A stretch of DNA of 64,000 nt from Russula earlei (lineage: Eukaryota > Basidiomycota > Agaricomycetes > Russulales > Russulaceae): assembly GCA_025769875.1 (NCBI GenBank), contig JAGFNK010000123.1:1-64000 (forward strand), written 5' to 3'. The notes below the pieces were generated by a model that was not told the origin of the DNA, did no database searches, and worked only from the letters and a program-made list of their open reading frames with translations. The position numbers and the translations under genes are program-made. This document shows, one piece after another, positions 1 to 10,000 of this stretch (positions are counted from its first letter, which is position 1; the number at the start of each line of letters is the position of its first letter).

Positions 1-300
1 CCATCACCAAACGAATCTCCCACATCGCTTACCAACTCTGATTGCCCCCCCCAATGGAACATCCATAACGTGTTTCACACCTCCCTCTTATCCCCAGTCA
101 TGGAAACAGCCAATCATGGACCAACTTCCCTGAACCACCACCTGATCTTCTCTCAGGGGAATATGAAGTCAAGAAGATTACCACCCAGTGTCTCCATAGG
201 AACCAACTCCAATATAGAGTCCAGTGGAAGGGTATTCCGCAGCAGAAGATACCTGGGAACCTCTCTCAAATCTTAAAAACACTCAAGACACCATCACTAT
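1..300 (+). pseudogene. Ty3/gypsy integrase C-terminus and chromodomain (fragment)
   Basis: This is the 3' end of a chromovirus pol gene that enters from the left edge. Translating the + strand with two frame changes gives the usual order: an integrase tail segment containing FHTSLLSP near 70-95, then a GEYEV start of a chromodomain near 160, then a W-K-G motif, and finally AEDTWEPLSNLKN near 240-276. In this family the chromodomain is thought to tether integrase to modified histones during insertion. Frames change around 150 and again near 225, so no intact protein is encoded. Everything upstream (gag, protease, RT, RNase H) lies outside the window. The identification rests on motif order and is firm for the chromodomain, weaker for the first 60 bases. 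Confidence 0.8.
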
Positions 301-592
301 GTTTCACCTACAACAACCCACCAAACTCCACACTATGTCTTCCACTAACTCTGACCCCGCAGAATCCCACCACTCGGACGAAAGTCTAGACAACCTAGAA
401 CATCAGTTTCAGGGACTTACGATACAACAACGTACTCTACTCCCCTGAATCAATTCACATAACCCCCCTTCCTATTCAGTTAATGATCCCACCATCCCCA
501 ACCACGGACACACCATCTTTAACATAGCTGCCAGGGAACAACTCTTTTCTGGAATTCTCTCTCCTGGCGACTTCTGCGGGTTTCAATTACTC

Positions 593-2014
593 ATGATGGA
601 CCCTTGTTTCTCCGAATTTCATTTATCCATACAAAGAGCAGTACTTACAGATTTAGTATGGAACCATATCATACGCTCAGCCTCCATAAATACCCCCACC
701 CCTTCTGAGTGGTCAGCCTGGCATCACGAACACGCCACCTCTACTTACAATACTCCCATGTCTTCCCCCACTCCTAGTTCGTCCCCTCTACCTATTCTCA
801 CCCCTTCCCCCACCATCAAACAAGAACCCCTCTCACCCAAAGCGATCCAACATATTATTGACCAACAAACCTTCATTGTCCCAGATGAAACTGAGGTCCA
901 AGACCTTGCCACTACTCTCAACCCACTTGCCATCCGAGAAGGAACACCCTCGCCAACCCCAACTGAAGCAGACCCCACTCACCCTGGCCCCCCTTGGTTT
1001 GTTTATGAACCTTACACGCAAGTTCCCCCCTTTTACATTAACATTAATGGGCAAAAACGCCTACTACCATACTTATGCATTGCTTTATATAATGATGAAC
1101 CCATGCTTCTAGGAACTATGGGTCGAGGAGAACCCACTCATGGAGAAAAACTCATCGCCCAACCCATTGTCTCTGCCCCTCATCCCTCCGTCACTGCCTC
1201 TGACCTCCACCTCCTAATTGAGGACCACCCTTTCCATTTTGACGCTGCCCAGGCCCTCGAAAACCTCCATGACCCTGGTGCTCTTGCCGACATCTACCAC
1301 CTTCGTGTCAGTTCATTCAAACTAAAAGTTTTGGAGGGCAAGCGCGCCTCTATCCAAGGGGCCCTGAACATCCTTCAAGGGCAACTCGCTGACCGACTCC
1401 ATGAGATCCAGTCTCACACCAAGGAAACCACCGTCATCCACAGCCGCCTTCGGGCCAACAATACTTCTGTCTGAGTTTGTCACCAACTCAACAACTTGAT
1501 GACTGATGGGGGTCTCACCCGCGACACTGGGCCATATTACTCACTAGCAGGAAGTTACAACAAAATTGAGGAGTCAAAAGAATTGCCCACTTCTCCCTCT
1601 CCTTCATTACCCATTCGCCCTCCTCTCTCCCTGACCCCCCCTCTCAAATACCTCCCTCATGTTGTTGACCAGTCCCAAAATAATGCCCCTATAGGCTCAC
1701 CCTCCCACTTTCCTCAAATGTTCTCCAATGACGCTAGCACTCCTAACACCCCTCTCACCCCCGCATGCATGACCAAGGCGCAGCGTCACCAACTCCAAAA
1801 GTGACAACACGTTTGCAAACACTGTAACACCAGAGGACACTGGAACAAGGACTGCAACAAACCTCACACCAATGGCAGTGGACAAGTGGATTGCATCCTC
1901 AGGAGGACTCACCAGAGTTACAGAGGTTTCTGTCCCAGAGCAACAGAAGCCCAAAGCGCATGGCCAGAAGTTGAAGGCGATGAACTCCGTGAGTCAGTTC
2001 CTGAGACTGATTAG
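593..2014 (+). pseudogene. Extra zinc-knuckle ORF downstream of chromovirus pol
   Basis: One reading frame of 474 codons runs from ATG 593 to TAG 2012-2014, broken only by TGA at 1472-1474 and TGA at 1802-1804. Translation stays in frame across both. The product has a Pro/Ser/Thr-rich N-terminal third, a middle part without recognised motif, a Lys/Arg/Gln-rich segment around codons 240-290 that could be helical, and a C-terminal CCHC knuckle just after the second TGA (C-x2-C-x4-H-x4-C, CKHCNTRGHWNKDC). The ORF lies between the chromodomain and the polypurine tract plus 3' LTR, so it belongs to the retroelement and is not a host gene. A CCHC knuckle is normally part of Gag; finding one after pol is unusual. 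Function is unknown; nucleic-acid binding is inferred. Both TGA codons could be former CGA (Arg). Confidence 0.65.
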
Positions 2015-2031
2015 TTTGGAGAACTAAGCAT

Positions 2032-2044
2032 GAGGGGGGCATGA
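2032..2044 (+). other. Polypurine tract of the left chromovirus
   Basis: A G-rich run (GAGGGGGG followed by CATGA) lies directly before the TG that opens the LTR. It is placed as the plus-strand primer site of reverse transcription. Confidence 0.6.
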
Positions 2045-2628
2045 TGTTGTAATCTACCCCTCTTTTGGTTTGTCCCTGTTTCACTTCTTATTGTTCCCTA
2101 CTTCTACCCTCATCCCCTTGGTTACCATATCATCCCTTGATATTGATGACCCCTTATTGTGTTTCACCTATTGTGTTTCACTTATTGTCAAGTTACTTTT
2201 GCCATTGGCTCACCTTTTATCTATTGTTCCGCATATAGTACTGTATAGCCTTGCTACATACAGTATTTAAGTGCCTGTAGAAGCTGGGGAATGCCCCAAG
2301 CTTAACTTTGTCCCATTTCCTGTTGCATCCCTTGCCCTGTATACTCTCTCAATCACAACTTGCTTGTGCTGGCCTACACTCTGCTTGACCTAAGCACACC
2401 TCAGGGAACTCTTGTGTTCCTTTACCTCTCTCTCATCATCCTCCTCTTCTGTGAAACCAGAAGATCGACTCTGTCTGCGGACTGAGTCATTGTCTGATTC
2501 AGCCTTGAGACGCTAAACCCTTGAACTGGTCTCCTTGAGCTGGCCCCACTGAACCCTTGAACCAAGTCACAGGGACTTGGCCCCACTGAACCCTGAGCTA
2601 ATGCTCTTATGGCCACAACGCCGTAACA
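2045..2628 (+). repeat. 3' LTR, family A (584 bp)
   Basis: The element opens with TGTTGTAATC, directly after the polypurine tract, and closes with GCCGTAACA, so it has TG...CA ends. A TATA-like sequence (cagtatttaag) lies near 2265-2275, followed by a conserved stretch (gctggggaatgccccaag) that can form a short hairpin. A second copy of part of this LTR lies at 52810-53138 and a third partial copy of its tail at 2629-2883. The family name A is mine. Confidence 0.7.
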
Positions 2629-2883
2629 GCTCAACCTAAGCTTGCCACAAGGGACCTTTGTGTTCCTCTTCCTCCTCTACTTCTCTCTCATCATCCTCCT
2701 CTTCTGTGAAACCAGGAGATCAACTCTGTCTGCAGATTAGTCATTGTCTGACTCAGTCCTGAGATGCTAAACCTTTGAACTGGTCTCTTCAAGCCAGTCT
2801 CCATTGAACCCCTGAACCAAGCCACAGGGACTTGGCCCCACTGAACCCTAGGCTAATGCTCTAATGGCCATGACACCATAACA
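2629..2883 (+). repeat. Partial family A LTR (3' tail copy)
   Basis: This stretch repeats the last roughly 240 bases of the preceding LTR with substitutions, including the cttggccccactgaaccct segment, and ends in ACCATAACA as the first copy ends in GCCGTAACA. It is a truncated second LTR or a tandem rearrangement. Some differences are C/T or G/A at former CpG sites (GCCGTAACA against CCATAACA). Confidence 0.6.
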
Positions 2884-3267
2884 GCATGACTGAGCATGCT
2901 TACTGAGCATTTCCTGATATCTTACTCATCCTCCTATTGTGCTTGATAACAAGGTTATGACTTGTTCTCTATTTAGTAGTTCCCTTGTAGTATATAAGAA
3001 CCCAATAAAGTAGTGGACAGTCTGAAGACTGTCCATTTGATTTGTGACACTCTTATTACCAAGGGGTACTCCTTTTGTGATAGCCCTATCTAGTATCCTG
3101 GCACTCTCTCTCCATGATCATCTCTTACAGCCAGTACCAGTGCCTTTCTGGTACTTGATACTCATTTGGACTGTACTTTTAGCCAACCTCATCCTTGAAC
3201 TCAGTCAGCTCATCTCCAAGTTACTCTCTCACTGTTGAACTGGATTGTTCAACAGTGAGTCCTGACA
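2884..3267 (+). repeat. Truncated family B LTR (3' part)
   Basis: The sequence matches the 3' part of the solo LTR at 3679-4640: the tgcttgataacaaggttatg block, TATATAAG at 2992, AATAAAG, the palindrome at 3014-3035, and the end GTGAGTCCTGACA. The 5' part is missing, cut at the junction with the family A tail. Confidence 0.75.
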
Positions 3268-3678
3268 GCAACAGTACAATCAGCAAAGAGAAAGGACCAT
3301 TCTCTTTCATCTTAGCTACTGTACATGTCACAGAACCAGTATTATGGACCAGACTGGCAACCAGGCTAGCCTACCTGGACATGACTCATGTTTGAATCAT
3401 TTTGTATGACTCACCTTACCTGACTCATGTATACCATGACTCCTTTGTATGTCCAGTGTTAGGATTTGACTCACATTCATGATGGACTGCTTACCTATGA
3501 CTGCTTACTCTTTTCTGCTTACTGATTAGCTGAATGATGCTTTGTTATCGCTGACTAATAGGATGACTGATGCTTACTGATTGCTTACTGGACTGATGAC
3601 AGATCCTAGGAAAGAATGACTCACATGTGAGTCATTACTGATGCTTCTGAATTCCAGTTCTTGTTTTTGGATAGTAGT
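3268..3678. other. CpG-poor remnant, no gene
   Basis: No coding sequence is recognised. The DNA has many short variants of gactcatg and actgattgcttactg, looks like decayed repeat sequence, and forms the left flank of the solo LTR, ending in the GTAGT target duplication at 3674-3678. Confidence 0.5.
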
Positions 3679-4640
3679 TGTCATGAACCACTTCCTGGAG
3701 AGGGCCCTTGAAGGACCCTTCCTTAGTAGAGGAAACCCAGCCTCTATGGTGCCACCCTGTTCACATGGACAAAAGGGGTGAGTAGAGGTGTCCACAATAT
3801 CATGCACACATTGTCATGCAAGCAATTCTTGGCACAATCGACATACAGCAAGCCCCACTTAATGGCAACCCTTTTAGCAATAAAGGACAGTATTATAGCC
3901 TCTCTAAGGACCCTTTATGATAACTCTAAGTGCTCTACAAGAGCCACTAACAAGATACTAAAAGCCCTACAATGCATTATTAGACTAACTCTAATAACCT
4001 TAGAACAACTATAAAGCAATACTAAGGACCTTAATATAAGTATTAGGGTGGACTCTAATGACCCTAATAGAACTATATAAGGGGCCTTATAGGCAACTCT
4101 ATTCCTTGAACCAAACTACAAGTCCACAAATGACCAGCCCTAAACTAACTAACAGTAAATGAATCAGGTGCTTTGCATGTGTACTAAAGCAGTGAACATG
4201 TGGACAGTAAAGGCCCTTACTCATCAATAGGAGCCTTCTTACTCAGCAGCTTACTGAGCATGACTGAGCATGCTCAGGAAGCATACTCTGACTTCTTACT
4301 CATCCATCAATTGTGCTTGATAACAAGGTTATGACTTGTTCCCTATTTAGCAACTCTCTTGTAGTATATAAGTGCTCAATAAAGTAGTGGACAGTCTTCA
4401 GACTGTCCATTTGATTTGTGGCACTCCATTTCCAAAGGTACTCCTTTAGGACCACCTTATCTAGCACACCCTGGCCCTCTCTTTCTGTGATCATCTCTCA
4501 CAACCAGTACCAGTTCCCCTCTGGTACTTGTTACTCATTTGGACTGTGCTCTTTGCCAACTTTGTCCTAGAACTTAGTTGACTCGTCTCTGAACTCTTAG
4601 CTCACTCTTGAACTGGATTGTTCAACAGTGAGTCTTGACA
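3679..4640 (+). mobile_element. Solo LTR, family B, with GTAGT target duplication (962 bp)
   Basis: The element begins TGTCATGAACC and ends GTCTTGACA. It is bordered by a perfect 5-bp direct repeat GTAGT (3674-3678 and 4641-4645), so the ends are exact. It contains TATATAAG near 4364, AATAAAG near 4378 and the palindrome at 4388-4409. There is no internal coding region, so it is a solo LTR left by recombination between the two LTRs of a complete element. A near full-length relative of almost equal size sits at 60917-61876. Confidence 0.88.
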
Positions 4641-4645
4641 GTAGT

Positions 4646-5702
4646 GGGTCTCAGCTATATACTCCCCAAGTTTCATACAAATTGGATCAGCCATTATGGA
4701 GATATGGTATAAATACTTCAGTGTATCAGGAGTTGAGCCTTATGCTCAACTTACTTCTTGAATTGTAAACAATTCTCGTTCTCTCAAACCAAGTGACTGC
4801 TCCAAGCAATAAGAGGCCCCTCTCATATCATTCCATTTACTCTTCCTGAGAAAATATCAAAGGATTTGAAGTCTAGTGCTTGAACTATATCAAGCAACTC
4901 TATCACTAGAGCAGAAATAAGGATCGAACAGATCTTAACATCCAGCCCCAAATTGCCTCACTGTTACCCAAGGAAGCTATTTGATATAACATTCTACATG
5001 TATATAAGCCTGCCCAGTACAGAGAACAAGCCCTAAGCTTGTTCTCCTATGAAATATCACTGGCTATAGCTTCAGGACCTTGTTCACTTGCAAGACATCA
5101 AGCTTCTCATCTAAATCCTCTTAGAGTTATAAGTCTTGTGGATGCAAAGACTTATCTACACTTTCCTCTCTTTGTGGAATGCAACTGTGTAGGCAGTTGT
5201 GTCTCCAAGATCCCCAATCCTCATGAGAAACTTGTTGCCTCACTCAACTCTCTGTGCTTGTCTCATACATGAAACAATTTGTCAACAACACTGCCCCCAG
5301 TCAGTGACAGCTACTGACCTTCTCCCATGTTAACTTAAGAGTTGCCACAACCAAATTATATACACATACAGGCCTAAGGAACCTCAACTGGTTTGTGTTA
5401 AACTTGCTTATGACCCTATCTTCCCTGACAGATCTCTCTGGTTCAATTAGTGCATCAGCTACAATATGTTACTTCTTACAAATGATTGGTTCAGACCTAT
5501 CTAACTTATCTCTCTAACAACTTACTTGGCTCTAAAAAGATGATTGGATTGGTCTCTTAGCTCTAATAATAGATCACCCTTCTAATACATATAGAATATG
5601 AGTATATGAGCCCTCCAATATGAGCAAACAGATCTTAAAATTGTTTATTTATAATACTCTGTTCTCTTGACTCTTAGGACCAACTGGTTGTCCCTTGTCT
5701 CT
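4646..5702. other. CpG-poor repeat remnant, no gene
   Basis: Only short ORFs without family resemblance are present. CpG is nearly absent by eye. The stretch is probably old transposon sequence but I cannot assign a family. It ends in the TTA duplication that borders the MITE. Confidence 0.45.
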
Positions 5703-5705
5703 TTA

Positions 5706-6247
5706 GGCCCCTTTTACCAACTGAGAATTCTTGACTCTTGAACTTGAACTTGGATTTCAGGATTTTCTGGGAGTGACAGGAGTGACAGGAGTGATGTAAG
5801 TGATATAATGTATATAATAAATTAATATGCATTTTTTTATGTTGTCATTTGCATATTCACATATATGGGGTTACACATGATGTGTCAGCATCAAACTTGT
5901 CCAACTTGAGCTCAACATCTGGGTGCTTGCAGCCCCATTTTCACCAGAGCTGCACATACAAAATGTGCACAAAGATGTGCGCCCACACATTGGTGACACT
6001 TATTCTGCCTTAATGACATGCTTGCAATACCCCACTTGGAAGGAGTGGATGGAAGGGTTAGAAAAATATTTTACATATCACATGTAAACCCAGCAAATCA
6101 AACCAAAAAAAAACTCATATTTGAAATAGACTCATATTAGTTTATTATGTCACTTACATCACACCTGTCACACCTGTCACACCTAGAAAATCCTGAAATC
6201 CAAGTTCAAGTTCAAGATTCAAGAATTCTTGGTTGGTAAAAGGGGCC
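5706..6247. mobile_element. Non-autonomous PIF/Harbinger MITE (542 bp, TSD TTA)
   Basis: The left end GGCCCCTTTTACCAAC and the right end GTTGGTAAAAGGGGCC are inverted copies, continuing for about 120 bases with few mismatches (the repeated ttgaacttgaacttg and gtgacaggagtgacagg segments). TTA flanks it on both sides (5703-5705 and 6248-6250), the 3-bp target duplication typical of PIF/Harbinger. The terminal repeats clearly resemble those of the autonomous element at 49256-52639. The interior has no coding potential. Confidence 0.85.
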
Positions 6248-6250
6248 TTA

Positions 6251-6795
6251 TTAGCTTCTTCACTATGCTCCTGTTGCCTTCTCCCTTCTTATACCTCTAT
6301 AGTATCTTGTCCTCATCCATCTTGTACTCTTAGTCCACTGTCCCTAATATTTTAACTTGTCCTCTATATCCAACTCCTTTTCTAGACCCTTCTAAGAGAA
6401 TTCTAAAAGAAAAACAAAGTAATTGGAAAAAAATGAGAATATCTTATATCTTCTATTGCTTAATATGCTCTAGCTTAGCAGTTCAATTTAATTGTAGCAT
6501 AGATGAACAAATCATCTTAAAGGCCCATTAACTTATAATATCATACTGAACTTATTATGATTCCAAATTTTGTTACAAATTTATTCTAATTTTATGGCAT
6601 TTTTATATTATCATTTCATAGAATGATTATTTGTTGCATTTTAATGATGTTTCTAAACAATCTTATAGCAATTTAAATATATTTGCACTCATTTTATTCT
6701 ATTTTTTGGTTAGGTTGATTTTATTGCAATTTTATCATACAATACTTATATAATAAGAGCTAAGTGCTAAAGTCATAAATTGGGAAGTATTTATG
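6251..6795. other. AT-rich intergenic stretch, no gene
   Basis: Very AT-rich, CpG-poor DNA with no ORF of interest. Confidence 0.5.
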
Positions 6796-7030
6796 CTGGT
6801 GTTGGGAATTGGCACAATCAAGCCTAAGCATAGTGGGGCAGGTGCCAGATGCCCCACTATTATAAGGCTTAGTGTGGGAACACCAGGCACATTTGGTACA
6901 TGTGCATTGTTGGAGTCACATGCATTGAGATCACAGTGGCTATTGGAGTTGTGGATAAAAACCACTCAATAAAGAACATAAGATGGAATGAACAAAGGAA
7001 ACAAGACCAAGACAAGTTTCATGCTCCATA
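6796..7030 (+). repeat. Hairpin-forming repeat, possibly a short LTR
   Basis: An imperfect inverted repeat spans about 6796-6896: ctggtgtt pairs with aacaccag on the outside, and aagcctaagcatagtggggc pairs with gccccactattataaggctt on the inside, around a loop of about 11 bases. It starts TGTTGGGAAT, like many LTRs, carries tataagg near 6861 and AATAAAG near 6969, and lies at the edge of the CpG-poor block. It may be a short LTR or a MITE; no flanking duplication was found. Confidence 0.35.
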
Positions 7031-10000
7031 ATAGGGGGCAGCCAAAAATTGTGAGTTCGTGTGGAGGTGTAATGGGTGGAGGACTCTGTCATGACAGACC
7101 GAAATCCGCCTCCGCCATGACTTCCAACCCGTACTCCCTCCTGGACATGACACCGAAAAGTGAAAATGAGCAACTGTCCTCCCTTCAAAATTTCTATTTC
7201 TGGAAGGGCCCTTTCAATAAACAATCTGGAGGAATCTACGTAAGAGAAGCAGGGACGGCGGCCATGTTAGGTAGTGTTCTGTACCCTGAGACAGCCGTTG
7301 ACTGAACAGACAGCCAGGCGTCGGGGACGCGACCGCAATGATGGAAGGCCGCCCGTGGAAACGAGAGCTGGGGCAGCTTGTAGTGGCATTTGTGTCTGGG
7401 GGAGGGCAGGCCGAGGGGTGGTGACGCACAGCGGCGACCAGAAGCCTGTCCATACTTGGTGAGGAACAAAGCCATCTCCGCTCGTAGCCTTTGTCCATGT
7501 GCCGGAGAAATCTCGAATGAAGGGAATGATCCTCGCAAGCTATGATTGGACGGATGGGCGCGTTCCTGAGGACCCATCATCACGCGCCCCGGATTCATTA
7601 CGATCATTGCCTGGCGTAGTTTTCTGACAGGCCAGGGTTCGGGGTCGCGCCTTCGCATCGCTGTCCTGACTCCTCCCCTCTCTTGGCAGTCGCTTAAACA
7701 AACGATTACGAACATTTTCATCTTGATGGTGGGACCAGGGTCTTGATTCACGTTTCGCGCATTCCAGACTGATTCCTTCTATCAGATGTCGACCGGCAGA
7801 GCACGTTATTCTCTTCGGCGATAAAGAGGAATGTTTTGAGGATCCAGTTGGGAAATCGTGCGGCCCCACCCGGGGTACGGGCCCCACACCACATGAACCG
7901 ATGACCACTCAGGCTCTTTGCGAATGGATGGCATACCACACGCATGCATGATGTATTTTCCCGTTCCAAGCGCATTCCCCCGCTTTGGGAAGTTCGAACA
8001 TGAGGCCACAGGCCCCTTGGTGAGTGCGGGTAGATCCATATCTGATCGCTTGCCCCGCACAATTGCTCATGACTCCGGACATCTGACGAATCATGGGGTT
8101 TCTTTATGCACAGCAGTAAACGCCGACTTACTTGCTTGGCCCGAGTCATCTACGGCGTCATCATGAAGACCTTTTGACGTCCGCGTTTTTCAGTAACTCA
8201 GTTCGTCGCTTCGAAATAGCCGATCGGCGAAGAAATCGTTCTGCAGCGCTGCAAACCGCTTGAATCACGATTCACGACTTTATCACCATCATATGCCTCG
8301 ATCACATGCCTTGCTTGAGCTCTAGAATATCTTCATGCGCACTCCTGCCTCGCACTGAGCACTCATGAGACTCCACATGATGGGAAGGAGTGGCTTTAAT
8401 ATCACATATCCGGCCGCGCTAGCAGCATCTAAGGGGCCTATTCAGTGAGTTGTCAGGTTTCCACGTGGAGTTTTTCGTAATTGACGCTATCTTATCATTC
8501 TATTTTTTTTTTTTCCCCATTTCCATTTTATGCATTTCTGGAATGAAGTCACATACTACAGCCAATGCTTTGTACTGCCCAACATTCTGGAGGTGGTTCA
8601 TCGGAAAACCACGGCTACTCCAGAATCACGGCGCTCATTTTTCCGCCCCGCACATTGATCGCCTTCGGACATGAAACCTCGCCGTGCTCCGGACGATACA
8701 ACGAAGGTCATCAGACGCCACGCCGTCACCCTTATATGTCTTCGTACAACTGCCTGCGTCAATAAAAGGCGGCTCCTTTCGTGTCTACCACCGCAACTTT
8801 CAAACATGAGTTGGTTCACATCAGACTCTATGCAAGCGCTGGCCTGGAAAGAGGTCAGCACCGCGCCTTCATGACTCCTGCAGCGTATAGCTCATGCTGC
8901 CACAGCTCAATGGCAACTCCATTCGGGTCGTGGTCACCTCGGCCTTGATGACCAACGCGGCTGTTTATCATGTAAGAATGCATGTCGAGACTCCCACGGG
9001 GGACCTAGCTGACCTCTTTTTCGCAGGCGTCAAGGACTTGGGATGAACATGTTCACTCTTCGGGTCTTCCCGAGAATCGGGAGACAGCCATTACTCTCAT
9101 GTCCGTTGCGCGTTGCCGGGGTTTGTTCTGATTGCTTATTTTTACGCTTTATCAGCCGTCAGTTTATCGCCCGTTATGTCCACGACCTTATCGTGAAACA
9201 TAATGTCCGTAATCTCCCCGACCATCCCGATTAGGCGCTGACTTGAATCTTTTGCGTAGCTGACGCAGTTATGGGACGTGAGAGATGACATCAGCAAAGA
9301 TGGTGGGTGTCCTTGCGTTATGTTGCAAATAGAATTAACGCACACTTCCAGCGTTCGAGAGGGTTCATTCTATCGCCAACAGGAAGAAAATTTCTCAAAA
9401 ATAGTTTGGTCAATCTGTCTGTGTAGCTATCGGTGTTAGTTCCAATTAAACATATATGGTTCTCCCTACGCCATTGTGCAGATAAGCTATTCCGTAAGGA
9501 CCGTAATACGACAACCAGGGTTATTATGAAAATACCGTAAGGTTCTGAAGTGCCTGGCTCGATTTGTTGGACCTGCAAAGTCGCGAATTGAATTGAGAGT
9601 AGTCAATACCTGAGAAAGTAGAATTGGTGCCGCACACGGCGTATCAATAACGCTTCTTGGTTCGCGTTCTGCGGTTCCAGGATTACGCTTTGCACGTAAC
9701 AGCCACAGCTAATCACACACAACATTACTAAACGTCAGCATGGGATCAGTAGGCCGGCCAACTTAGGAACGCGAAACTAACTCTTCGAGCACGGAGTGTG
9801 ATGCAAATTATCGCCGCCCCCGTCTTCCGTCTGAGCTTGATCTCGGTTGCTCCCGCGCGATCAGTTGGGCCACCATGACCCCACCGCTGCTTTTTTCTGT
9901 GGCCCATCCGCTCCACAAAGAGGATAGTGGTGAGGACCGGCGGTGGGGACATTGTGGGGACGAGACGGAGGCAATACAGCCCAATGACGTCACGACTCAC

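Noticed and set aside
593..1474. A stand-alone 293-residue host gene
   Set aside because: The frame continues past the TGA into a zinc knuckle and is enclosed by chromodomain and LTR, so it belongs to the retroelement.
7236..8149. Overlapping ORFs of 120-171 codons
   Set aside because: Several open frames overlap on the same strand; typical of CpG-rich non-coding DNA.
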